Positions 7,612 to 14,394 of a stretch of DNA of 17,826 nucleotides are shown here, one piece after another; within the stretch, counting starts at the first letter, position 1; the number at the start of each line of letters is the position of its first letter. This DNA comes from Acidimicrobiia bacterium (GTDB lineage: Bacteria > Actinomycetota > Acidimicrobiia > IMCC26256 > JAENVU01). Both the position numbers and the translations under genes were made by a program. The notes beneath the pieces are model-generated. The model searched no databases. It saw only the letters and a list, made by a program, of their open reading frames with translations, and had not been told where the DNA came from. Location of the stretch: the NCBI GenBank assembly GCA_017882945.1, contig JADGON010000149.1, forward strand, positions 1-17,826. Direction: 5' to 3'.

Positions 7612-8862
7612 GTGACCGACACGACGACGGTGGACCCGGACGCCCTCCTGGCCGAGATCCTGCTCACGCCGGAAGGTAAGGCGGATCCCTATTCGCGCTA
7701 CGCCGCGATCCGCGAGCACTCGGCCGCGTACCGGACGAGCATCGGCTTCGTCGTGGTGGGTCGCTTCGACGACTGCCAATGGGTGTTGCGCGACGCGCGG
7801 TTCGGCAAGGGCGACGTCGACAGCGTGGCCGTGTGGGAGCGCTACGGCATCACCGAGGCGGAGTGGGTCGAGCACTTCTCGGACTTCAACCGGCGCACGA
7901 CCTCGATGCTGGGGCTCGACCCGCCGGACCACACGCGATTGCGGCGTCTTGTCGCGAAGGCGTTCACCCCGAAGACGGTCGAGCAGCTCCGTCCCGACAT
8001 CGAGCGGCTGACCAGTCGCATGCTCGATGAGTTCCGTGGCGCGGTTGTCGTCGATGTCATCCCCGAGCTCGCGCTGCGCCTGCCGATCGCAGTCATCTCC
8101 GAGATGCTCGGGGTACCGGAGTCCTACTGGCCGGCGCTCCAGCCGCTCGTCCGCGCCGCGACCGCGACGCTCGAGATCAATCCGTCACTCGACCAGCTCG
8201 AAGCCGGCGCTCGCGCTGCTCGCGGCATCGCGGAGTGCTTCGAGGGATTGATCGCCGAGCGGCGGGAGCACCCGACCGAGGATCTCCTCTCCCAGCTCAT
8301 CCACGTCGAAGAGCTGGGTGACCAGCTGAATCACGACGAGCTGATCGCGACCGTCATCCTGCTGTTCGGGGCCGGCTTCGAGACCACCACCAACCTGATC
8401 GGCAACGGCCTGCTCGCACTGCTCGAACATCCCGTCGAGCTCCAGCGGTTGCGTGATGATCGATTGCTGCTGGGCACCGCAGTCGAGGAGCTGCTGCGTT
8501 GGGACAGCCCGGTGCAGATCGACGGTCGGATGGCGTACGAGGACCTCGACGTGCACGGCGTGGCGGTGAAGGCAGGCGAGCAGGTCGTCACGTTGCTCGG
8601 CGCCGCCAACCGGGATCCGCGCACGTTCGTGGAACCTGATCGCTTCGACATCGGGCGCGGTGCCGCGCAGCTGATGAGCTTCGGTGCGGGCATCCACTTC
8701 TGCCTCGGTGCTCCACTCGCGCGCGCGGAAGGGCGCGTCGTGTTCGACCAGCTGCTCGATCGGTTCCCGGTGATCGAACCCGCGTGGGGCGACGAGCGAC
8801 CGCGCTTTCGCGACTCGATCGTGCTGCGCGGCCTCGAGTCCTTGCCGGTGCATCTCGCCTGA
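7612..8862 (+). CDS. Cytochrome P450 (class I bacterial type)
   Basis: A complete 416-residue soluble cytochrome P450, a heme monooxygenase that needs separate ferredoxin and reductase partners, neither of which is in this window. The hallmarks are present: I-helix GAGFETT (253-259) with the acid-Thr pair E257-T258 for oxygen activation; the K-helix ExxR as E293-L-L-R296; and the heme-ligand loop FGAGIHFCLGAPLAR with Cys364. The fragment TSMLGLDPPDHTRLRRLVAKAFTP is a typical C-helix region. Length and motifs fit families such as CYP107 or CYP125-like bacterial enzymes, but no family can be assigned by eye, and the substrate is unknown. The GTG start has a good ribosome binding site. A KARI-like gene follows after 75 bp on the same strand. 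Confidence 0.95.
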   Translation: MTDTTTVDPDALLAEILLTPEGKADPYSRYAAIREHSAAYRTSIGFVVVGRFDDCQWVLRDARFGKGDVDSVAVWERYGITEAEWVEHFSDFNRRTTSMLGLDPPDHTRLRRLVAKAFTPKTVEQLRPDIERLTSRMLDEFRGAVVVDVIPELALRLPIAVISEMLGVPESYWPALQPLVRAATATLEINPSLDQLEAGARAARGIAECFEGLIAERREHPTEDLLSQLIHVEELGDQLNHDELIATVILLFGAGFETTTNLIGNGLLALLEHPVELQRLRDDRLLLGTAVEELLRWDSPVQIDGRMAYEDLDVHGVAVKAGEQVVTLLGAANRDPRTFVEPDRFDIGRGAAQLMSFGAGIHFCLGAPLARAEGRVVFDQLLDRFPVIEPAWGDERPRFRDSIVLRGLESLPVHLA

Positions 8863-8922
8863 GCTCAGCGGCGCGCGCGGTGCTCGGCGAGCAAGATCGT
8901 CGGCGCCTGCGCACCCGCGGTA

Positions 8923-8936
8923 GTACCTTGCGGCGC
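8923..8936 (+). promoter_or_regulatory. Leaderless -10 region of the KARI-like gene
   Basis: AGTACCTTGCGGCG precedes the ATG at 8938. The TACCTT hexamer (8924-8929) lies 8 nt from the start codon and there is no Shine-Dalgarno sequence. The 14 bases are identical to those before the SNF2 gene on the other strand. This suggests the gene can be transcribed independently of the P450. Confidence 0.5.
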
Positions 8937-8937
8937 C

Positions 8938-9918
8938 ATGACGACGATCTACCACGATGCCGACGCGGATCTGGGGGTGCTCGACGGTTCGTCGGTTGCG
9001 GTCGTCGGGTACGGGAACCAGGGCCGTTCGTGGGCGCTCAACCTCCGGGACTCGGGTTTCGAGGTGCGGATCTGCGTGCGCGCCGATGCCTCGCGAGAGC
9101 AAGCTGCGGTCGACGGGTTCACGCCCGGGACGCTCGCCGACGCGAACGACGCGGACGTGGTGTGCATCCTCGTTCCCGACGACGTCATCCCTTCGCTCCC
9201 GTTCATCGGGAGCGCGCGCAGCCTCACGATCGTCGCGAGCGGCTACACGCTGGCGTTCGACCGGTTCGACCCCGCCGGCGACGTGGGGATGATCGCGCCG
9301 CGCATGCTGGGGCCCGAGGTGCGGCGCTGCTACGAGGAGGGGATCGGGTTCATCACCGCGGTCGGCGTGCACCGAGATGTCACCGGCGAGGCGCAGGCGC
9401 GCGTGCTCGCGGTGGCCAAAGCGATCGGTGGGTTGCGCCAGGGGGCGATCGAGCTGACGGCGATGCAGGAAGCGGTCCTGGACCTCGCGGTCGAGCAGGC
9501 ACTCGCACCCGCGCTCACGCTCGTGAACGGAACGTTCGTCCAGGTGATGCTCGAGCACGGGATCCCACTCGAAGCGGTGATCACCGAGCTCGTGCTCTCG
9601 GGCGAGGTCGAGCGCACGATGCGCCTCGTTCGGGAAGCCGGCTACGCCGCGCAGTTCGAGTTCCACTCGCCGACGAGCCAGTACGGCCAGCTCACCCGGC
9701 GTGAGGAGTACGACGGCGCCGAGATCGGAACCACGATGCGCCGGTTGGTCGACGACATCGCGTCGGGTCGCTTCGCCGATGAGTGGGACGGCGAGCGCGA
9801 TGCCGGCTATCCGAACCTGAAGCGGCTCCGCGAGCGCCACGCCGGCCCGGCCGTGCGCGAGTTCGAGACCGCGCTCCGGCGCCAGCTCGGCGAAGGCGCC
9901 ATCACCCCCGCCCCGTAG
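8938..9918 (+). CDS. Ketol-acid reductoisomerase-like protein with altered active site
   Basis: A 326-residue protein with the overall plan of class I ketol-acid reductoisomerase (IlvC): an N-terminal Rossmann domain (VAVVGYGNQGRSWALNLRDSG, residues 20-40), then a helical knotted domain. By eye-alignment, the metal ligands D182 and E186 (DLAVEQ, for DLFGEQ), E217 and S244 (HSPTSQYG, for ISNTAEYG) are kept. However, the catalytic His of FAHGFNIHF is Ser101 (VASGYTLAF), the Lys of MVAPKGPG is Arg (MIAPRMLGP), and the second Glu of the FECLHE motif aligns with Ser221. It is therefore probably not a standard branched-chain amino acid enzyme, but a relative acting on another substrate or reducing without isomerisation; that is inference. 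No ilvB, ilvN or leu genes are nearby. Its TAG abuts the convergent VOC stop. Confidence 0.8.
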   Translation: MTTIYHDADADLGVLDGSSVAVVGYGNQGRSWALNLRDSGFEVRICVRADASREQAAVDGFTPGTLADANDADVVCILVPDDVIPSLPFIGSARSLTIVASGYTLAFDRFDPAGDVGMIAPRMLGPEVRRCYEEGIGFITAVGVHRDVTGEAQARVLAVAKAIGGLRQGAIELTAMQEAVLDLAVEQALAPALTLVNGTFVQVMLEHGIPLEAVITELVLSGEVERTMRLVREAGYAAQFEFHSPTSQYGQLTRREEYDGAEIGTTMRRLVDDIASGRFADEWDGERDAGYPNLKRLRERHAGPAVREFETALRRQLGEGAITPAP

Positions 9919-10290
9919 CTATTCGGGGGAGTGGCAGACGGCCTCGACGTTGTTGCCGTCCGGGTCGCGCACGAACGCGCCGTAGTAGTTCGGGTGGTAC
10001 TCGGGGAACACCCGGGGCTCGTGGAGCACCTCGGCGCCCGTGGCGACCGCTGCGTCGAAGAACGCACGCACCGTGGCGCGGTCCGCCGCGACGAACGCGA
10101 CGTGCAGCTCCCGGTTCGGAATGTCCGCGGTTCGTGGCCCGACCCAGAAGTCGGGCTTGGGCGGGATGCCGAAGCCGACCACTTCGCCGAAGTCCATGAT
10201 CCGCCCGGCCCCGAGCGGGGCGAGCACTGCGTCGTAGAACGCTGCGCTCGCGGGCACGTCGGCACATTGGATCCCGAGGTGATCAAGCAT
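9919..10290 (-). CDS. VOC (glyoxalase/bleomycin resistance) family protein
   Basis: A 123-residue single-module vicinal-oxygen-chelate protein. It keeps the usual metal-ligand pattern: H4 (MLDHLGIQ), H63 (NRELHVAFVA) and E116 (DPDGNNVEAVCH), with a Tyr-rich FPEYHPNYYGAFVRDPDGN stretch. VOC proteins of this size dimerise and may act as glyoxalases, dioxygenases, epimerases or drug-binding proteins; which applies here cannot be told. The ATG at 10290 follows TACGCT (10297-10302) by 6 nt and lacks a ribosome binding site, so it looks leaderless. The stop codon directly abuts that of the convergent KARI-like gene (TAGCTA, 9916-9921). Confidence 0.85.
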   Translation of the reverse strand: MLDHLGIQCADVPASAAFYDAVLAPLGAGRIMDFGEVVGFGIPPKPDFWVGPRTADIPNRELHVAFVAADRATVRAFFDAAVATGAEVLHEPRVFPEYHPNYYGAFVRDPDGNNVEAVCHSPE

Positions 10291-10296
10291 GGTTCG

Positions 10297-10302
10297 AGCG
10301 TA
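10297..10302 (-). promoter_or_regulatory. Leaderless -10 hexamer of the VOC gene
   Basis: TACGCT on the minus strand lies 6 nt before the ATG at 10290. It has the TANNNT form shared by several genes here. There is no ribosome binding site. The remaining 10303-10455 stretch before the next gene's stop has no gene and only a weak TTGTCG/CGACAA inverted repeat. Confidence 0.4.
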
Positions 10303-10455
10303 GCCCCGGGGTTGAGCGCTCTCCGTGGCCGTTCACGCGGAATTGTCGGTCCCATCCGCGACAACGCATCGCGCGAGTCGTAGCGTCACCGCCGAGGTCC
10401 CCTCCGAGCGTGTGCCCGCCCAGGTCCGCACGGTGGGGGCCTCGTCGCGTCCGCG

Positions 10456-11712
10456 TCAGACGACCCGGACGTGGGTGAGCGTGGTGAACGAGCAGAGGTA
10501 CAGGTCGCGATCGAACCCGGCGCTCGGGAAGACGACGGACTGCACCGGGCTCCCGGTATCGGCGCGGGCCTTCTCGGTGCCGGTCTCGATGTCGAGGATC
10601 ACGACCTGCTCGGCGCGGCGATCCCGGTCGTAGTCGGCGGTCACCAGCTCGCCGGTGTCGGGGAACCGCACGAGGTGGCACGCATGATCCTGGTGCCGGG
10701 TCCATCGGGGCCCGAGTGGGCCTGGGGTGCCGAACGAGAACGCCGCGAGCACCGCGTTCCCGCTGTCGTAGCCGACCGCGATCCGCCGCTGCGGGTCGAC
10801 GACCGGAGGGTTCGCGACGATGCCTCCCGGACGCCCGCAGATCTCGGCGAGCGTCACCGCACCCGAGGCGAGGTCGACGCGCACGAGGTGCAACGGAGCG
10901 GTGGAGGTTCCCTGGCCGCGAAACGTTCCCGTGAAGCGTTCGCTGCCTTCGCCGTTGTCGAGGAACCAGGCGGCGCCGGCTTCGATGACCGCGTCCCAGC
11001 CGTAGGTCTGGCCGTCGATCGTCCGGTATCGCGGCTCGAACGTCTCGTCGAGCGCAAGCCGGTTGCCGTCCCAATGGACACGGAACAGCGTCGCGTCGCC
11101 GACGACGTAGATGTCGTCGCCGTCGGAGGACAGGCGCGCGATCGAACGCTCCGGCAGCGTGAGCCGAGCAACGATCTCCAGCCGGTCGGGCTCGAGGATC
11201 AGGAGCTCGGTCGGCTCCGGCGACGGGCTCGAGCCGCCGGGCAGCGTGCCGCCGAAGTCCTTCGTCGCGAGGTGGCCGTCGGGCAGTACGACGAAGCTGT
11301 TGTAGGGCCGGTCTCGCGGCAGCTTCCGGGAGAGGATCGGAACCGCGTCGGGTCCGAGGCGGTGAACGTGCCGGCCGAACGCCACGTACAACGACCCGTT
11401 CGCGTGTGCGGCCAGACCGCCCGGCCACGTCGGTCCGCCGGCGAGATCGGGGGAGCGCCCGAGGACCTCCAGCGACTCCGGATGGATCTGCTCCACCCAC
11501 GAGATCGCGTCGCCTCCGCCCGTGTGACGGAGCAGGTACACCTCACCCGGATCGCGCAGCACCACCATCGTGGCCGCGGCGACGTCTCGCGTGGTGACCT
11601 CGAGGCGCTCGCCCGGACGGATGCCGAGGCCCGGTCCGAACCGGGGTGCCTGCGTGCGCCGGGGGCCACCGTCCTCGGCGGGCCAACGACTCGGCCAGTA
11701 GTCACGGCTCAC
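10456..11712 (-). CDS. Hypothetical protein, probable beta-propeller fold
   Basis: I do not recognise a named family. The 418-residue protein has a run of beta-rich segments ending in short aromatic/aspartate turns: VVLRDPGEVYLLRH, GGLAAHANGSLYVAFGRHVHRL, SFVVLPDGHLATKDFGG, ARLSSDGDDIYVVGDATLFRV, GGIVANPPVVDPQRRIAVGYD, LVRFPDTGELVTADYD and VVILDIETGTEKARA. This pattern resembles WD40/NHL/SMP-30-like propellers. No signal peptide, membrane segment or catalytic motif is visible, so it is probably cytoplasmic. The GTG start at 11712 overlaps a TGA by 4 bp (GTGA, 11709-11712) at the end of a short upstream fragment that looks like a nucleotidyl cyclase tail, suggesting the gene was once second in an operon. 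Coding quality is clear from the long consistent frame. Confidence 0.7.
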   Translation of the reverse strand: MSRDYWPSRWPAEDGGPRRTQAPRFGPGLGIRPGERLEVTTRDVAAATMVVLRDPGEVYLLRHTGGGDAISWVEQIHPESLEVLGRSPDLAGGPTWPGGLAAHANGSLYVAFGRHVHRLGPDAVPILSRKLPRDRPYNSFVVLPDGHLATKDFGGTLPGGSSPSPEPTELLILEPDRLEIVARLTLPERSIARLSSDGDDIYVVGDATLFRVHWDGNRLALDETFEPRYRTIDGQTYGWDAVIEAGAAWFLDNGEGSERFTGTFRGQGTSTAPLHLVRVDLASGAVTLAEICGRPGGIVANPPVVDPQRRIAVGYDSGNAVLAAFSFGTPGPLGPRWTRHQDHACHLVRFPDTGELVTADYDRDRRAEQVVILDIETGTEKARADTGSPVQSVVFPSAGFDRDLYLCSFTTLTHVRVV

Positions 11713-11798
11713 GTGCGCTCGACCCGGTACAGGTCGATCGGCCCGGGGATGCCGTTCATCATCACGGGGCCCAGCTCCACGAACTCGATCGCACTCGT
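11709..11798 (-). pseudogene. Possible remnant of a class III nucleotidyl cyclase C-terminus
   Basis: On the minus strand, between an in-frame TGA at 11799-11801 and a TGA at 11709-11711, 29 codons read ...EFVELGPVMMN then GIPGPIDLYRVERT. The ending resembles the C-terminal tail of class III adenylate/guanylate cyclases (pattern: L-G-x-V-x-L-K-G-I/V-x-x-P-V-x-L-Y-x-V). The stop overlaps the GTG of the propeller gene, as real coupled genes do. No cyclase catalytic domain is found upstream before the YqeY gene, so at most the tail survives. The match is short and could be chance. Confidence 0.35.
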
Positions 11799-11853
11799 TC
11801 AGCCATCGGTCAATGATGCCGGGGCACCATGCGTCCGGTCACCCCACGCTGGA

Positions 11854-11865
11854 CCCGGCGCCGGG
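11854..11865. other. CCCGGCGCCGGG palindrome downstream of YqeY
   Basis: A perfect 12-bp palindrome lies 6 nt past the YqeY stop. It could be part of a terminator, but the centre leaves almost no loop and there is no U-tract, so this is only a candidate. In GC-rich DNA such palindromes are common. Confidence 0.25.
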
Positions 11866-11871
11866 CTGGGG

Positions 11872-12339
11872 CTATCCGTCGCCCAGGGCAGCCTTGACCG
11901 CCGCCGCGACCCGCCCGCCCGCCGCGTCGGTGCCGACCCGGGCGCGCACGGCCTTGATCACCTGGCCCATCGCACGACCGCCCGTCATGCCCTCGGCGTC
12001 GGCGCGCTCGACCTCCTCGGCGACGATGGCGTTCAGCGCCGCGTCGTCCATCTCCGCGGGCAGGTAGCGGTCGAGGACCGCGGCCTGCGCGCGCTCCCGC
12101 GCGGCCAGCTCGCTGCGCTCCGCCTGGTCGTAGAGCTCGGCGGCCTCGGCCCTGCGCTTGCCCTCGCTCCGGAGCAGCTCGAGGACCTGATCGTCGGTGA
12201 GCGTCACCTGGGTGGAGCCCGCTACCTCGGCTTTCGTGATCGCCGAGAGTGCGAGCCGCAGCGTGGCGGTCGTGATCTCGTCGCGCTCGCGAATCGCGGT
12301 CGTGAGGTCCTCGCGGAGCTGCTCCTTGAGCCCGGCCAT
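11872..12339 (-). CDS. GatB/YqeY domain protein
   Basis: A 155-residue protein of the YqeY family, which shares the tail domain of GatB and is thought to act on tRNA-linked amidotransfer, although its true role is poorly defined. Typical features are the N-terminal MAGLKEQLREDLTTAIRERDEITTATLRLALSAI, a central charged helix (ELLRSEGKRRAEAAELYDQAERSELAARE), the QAAVLDRYLPAEMDD segment and a C-terminal GGRAMGQVIKAVRARVGTDAAGGRVAAAVKAAL with the Gly-rich turn usual in this family. The ATG at 12339 fits the family N-terminus; more upstream starts would add an unlikely Pro/Arg-rich extension. No clear ribosome binding site is seen. Confidence 0.92.
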   Translation of the reverse strand: MAGLKEQLREDLTTAIRERDEITTATLRLALSAITKAEVAGSTQVTLTDDQVLELLRSEGKRRAEAAELYDQAERSELAARERAQAAVLDRYLPAEMDDAALNAIVAEEVERADAEGMTGGRAMGQVIKAVRARVGTDAAGGRVAAAVKAALGDG

Positions 12340-12384
12340 GATCAGGGCTCGAGCACGGGAACGGGGAAGTCGGGCCCGGTCGTG

Positions 12385-12399
12385 GGCGGGCAGCCCGCC
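12385..12399. other. GGCGGGC-A-GCCCGCC inverted repeat in divergent region
   Basis: A perfect inverted repeat with 7-bp arms and one central base lies about 46 bp upstream of the YqeY start. It could be an operator for the YqeY side of the divergent region (12340-12563), or a chance GC palindrome. I see no gene in that region. Confidence 0.3.
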
Positions 12400-12550
12400 G
12401 AGGGGCGGTGCACCGTCTGGTGGCGGCGGGTCACGGCGTTGCGGTAGCGGTCCCTCCCATGCATGCTCGCCGAGACTAGGCGTCACTCGGTGCTCCGACC
12501 GGGAAGCAAGGGCCGCGGCTCGATCCGAGCGCCGGACCGTCCCTTCGGCC

Positions 12551-12556
12551 TAGCGT
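12551..12556 (+). promoter_or_regulatory. Candidate leaderless -10 hexamer of the DDN gene
   Basis: TAGCGT lies 7 nt before a GTG at 12564, in frame with the oxidoreductase. The same hexamer stands before the SHOCT gene. This spacing, repeated at other genes here, is the reason for choosing 12564 as the start. No good -35 is visible. Confidence 0.4.
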
Positions 12557-12563
12557 GCGGCCC

Positions 12564-13094
12564 GTGGTGGATTTGGGGGGCCGGGGAGCGCCTGCACCTC
12601 TCGCGGAACGGACCGGGATGCTCGCGTTGCGCTTCCTGCAAGCGACCAACGTGAGCCTGTTCCGCCTTTCGAAGGGTCGGGTCGGGGGAACGTTCGCCGG
12701 CGCGCCGGTGATCCTGCTGACGACGAGCCGGCACAAGACCGGCACGCGCGAGACGCGGCCACTGCTCGCGCTGCCGGACGATGCCGCGTGGATCGTCGTC
12801 GGGCCCCGGCGCGGCGTGCGCTACGACCACGACTGGTACGAGGATCTCGTCGCGTACGAGCTCTCTCAGCAGGGGAGTGCGGCGCGGCCGTCGAATGCGC
12901 CGGTGCTGATCGCACCGGAAGTGGAGTACCGCGGCGACCGCCGCGTTGCCGTGCGGTCCGAGGTGTTGTCCGGTGCGCAACGCGCGAGCTGGTGGGCCCG
13001 GATGGTGGAGGTCTACCCGCGGTTCGACGCGCACCCGACGCGCTCGCCGCACCGGGAGATCCCAATGCTCCGACTCACCCCGTTGGGGCGCTGA
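12564..13094 (+). CDS. DDN-family (F420-type) nitroreductase/oxidoreductase
   Basis: A 176-residue split-barrel protein of the deazaflavin-dependent nitroreductase (DDN) family. The family block begins with MLALRFLQATNVSLFRLSKG, continues with VGGTFAGAPVILLTTSRHKTGTRETRPLLAL (the usual form is LLTTTGRKSGKPRTVPLL), AAWIVVGPRRGVRYDHDWYEDL and ends with SWWARMVEVYPRFDAH and REIPMLRLTPLGR. Members use reduced cofactor F420 to reduce quinones, nitro compounds or other substrates, and many are membrane-associated. The family's G-R-K-S-G element reads RHKTG here, so F420 binding is likely but not certain. The start is uncertain: GTG 12564 is favoured by a -10 at 12551; GTG 12555 and ATG 12618 are alternatives, and 12618 coincides with the conserved block. 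It is convergent with the MFS gene, 15 bp apart, with no clear terminator. Confidence 0.85.
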   Translation: MVDLGGRGAPAPLAERTGMLALRFLQATNVSLFRLSKGRVGGTFAGAPVILLTTSRHKTGTRETRPLLALPDDAAWIVVGPRRGVRYDHDWYEDLVAYELSQQGSAARPSNAPVLIAPEVEYRGDRRVAVRSEVLSGAQRASWWARMVEVYPRFDAHPTRSPHREIPMLRLTPLGR

Positions 13095-13109
13095 GAGCGG
13101 AACAACGCA

Positions 13110-14366
13110 TCACGCCGATCGGGACCGGCGGGACCGCTTCGCCCCGCTCTCCTCGGGCACATCGCGGTACAGGGCGAGGAGCATCAGGTCGTACGTGATC
13201 TTGACGCCGCCGGCGATCAGCAGCGGCCAGCCGAACGTCGAGTGGCTGAGGAGCACGCCGGCGAGCAGCGGGGTCGCGGCCGAGGCGAGGCTCCGCGGCA
13301 CATTGGTGACGCTCGAGGCCGCGGCCCGCTCCTCGGCGGGCACCACGGTCATCACGAACGCCTGGCGGGCCGGGACGTCCATCTGCGCGAAGAGCGCGCG
13401 TACCAGGAGGAGCGCGATCGCGATGCCGCCGGTGGGTGCGAACGCGGCGAGGGCAAGCAACGCGTTCGCGGGGAGATGGGTGAAGACCATCGTGCGGATG
13501 AGCCCGAAGCGCGCCGCGAGACGAGGCGCGAGGAGCTGAGAGCAGCCACCGAGGATCCCGGCGGCGAAGAACACCGCCCCGGTCTGCGCGGCCGAGAGGT
13601 CGAACCGGAGATGGAGCCACAGCACGAGCAACGAGGTGACGACGAGACCGCTCCCGGCGGAGTCGAGGCTGAACAACCCTGCGAGCTCGAGGACGGTCCG
13701 GCGCGACGAACGCAGCACACCCCGGCGCGCCGCGGACGACACGGTGGTGAGCGGCTCACGGTCTTCGTGCAGCCGCCGATAGATGAAGAAGATGACCACA
13801 CCCGCGCTCGCGTAGAGCAGGAACGAAGCGCGCTGCGTCGAGGTGACGTCCCAGTTCATCTGGTGCGCCAGTGCCTCGGGCGCGATCGATGCCGCGGCGC
13901 CGAGCGCGCCCGCGAAGATCGCGAAGAGGTTGTAGATCGCGAAGAGCCGCGGCCGATCGGCGGCCGTGACGTGCCCGGCGACCAGAGCCTGCTCGGTCGG
14001 GAGGAACACGCTCACGTCGCCGGCGGACGGATTGAGGGTGCCGACGACGGCGACGATGAGGAGCGGCCAGAACCAGATCAAGCTCGCGAACCCGAGCCCG
14101 GTCGCCACCATCATCGCGGTGGCCGCGAGGAGCAACGTCCGCAGCGGGAAGCGATGGGTCGTCAGACCGAAGCCGAGCGTGAGGATCGCGGAGCCGATGA
14201 GCGTCCCGGTGACGATCGCGCCGACCTCGACCGGGGAGAACCCGAGGCCGGTCAGGTACTGGGCGAGGAGCACGCTCACGAAGCCGTCGGCGAATCCCCG
14301 GATCGTCCGGCCCGCGACGATTCTTCTGACATCGGGTGGACTGGATTGGGGGAGCAGGCGCGCCAT
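13110..14366 (-). CDS. MFS transporter
   Basis: A 418-residue integral membrane protein of the major facilitator superfamily. About ten to twelve hydrophobic segments alternate with short charged loops, including GLGFASLIWFWPLLIVAVVG, LFAIYNLFAIFAGALGAAAS, FLLYASAGVVIFFIYRRLHE, GAVFFAAGILGGCSQLL and LALAAFAPTGGIAIALLLV. The central cytoplasmic loop (RRLHEDREPLTTVSSAARRG) divides the two halves, and the end is Arg-rich. The cargo is unknown; length and layout fit a drug/metabolite efflux type. The ATG at 14366 lies 9 nt from TAGGGT (14376-14381), with no ribosome binding site, suggesting a leaderless start. The GNAT gene ends 28 bp upstream on the same strand. Confidence 0.88.
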   Translation of the reverse strand: MARLLPQSSPPDVRRIVAGRTIRGFADGFVSVLLAQYLTGLGFSPVEVGAIVTGTLIGSAILTLGFGLTTHRFPLRTLLLAATAMMVATGLGFASLIWFWPLLIVAVVGTLNPSAGDVSVFLPTEQALVAGHVTAADRPRLFAIYNLFAIFAGALGAAASIAPEALAHQMNWDVTSTQRASFLLYASAGVVIFFIYRRLHEDREPLTTVSSAARRGVLRSSRRTVLELAGLFSLDSAGSGLVVTSLLVLWLHLRFDLSAAQTGAVFFAAGILGGCSQLLAPRLAARFGLIRTMVFTHLPANALLALAAFAPTGGIAIALLLVRALFAQMDVPARQAFVMTVVPAEERAAASSVTNVPRSLASAATPLLAGVLLSHSTFGWPLLIAGGVKITYDLMLLALYRDVPEESGAKRSRRSRSA

Positions 14367-14375
14367 GGCGCCACG

Positions 14376-14381
14376 ACCCTA
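14376..14381 (-). promoter_or_regulatory. Candidate leaderless -10 hexamer of the MFS gene
   Basis: TAGGGT on the minus strand lies 9 nt before the ATG at 14366, inside the 28-bp gap after the GNAT stop. It would let the transporter be transcribed separately from the GNAT gene. The hexamer form is shared with other genes here; the -35 is unclear. Confidence 0.35.
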
Positions 14382-14394
14382 CGGTCTGGGCGGG

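Noticed and set aside
4349..7615. A 1088-codon open frame on the plus strand opposite the SNF2 and SWIM genes
   Set aside because: It is the antisense of well-supported SNF2 and SWIM genes. Its translation is rich in Arg, Gly, Glu and Val with no domain, as expected of GC-rich shadow frames, and it runs into the P450 start region.
10471..12447. A 658-codon plus-strand frame opposite the propeller and YqeY genes
   Set aside because: Low-complexity Arg/Gly/Ala/Val composition, no motifs, and it spans two real genes plus an intergenic region.
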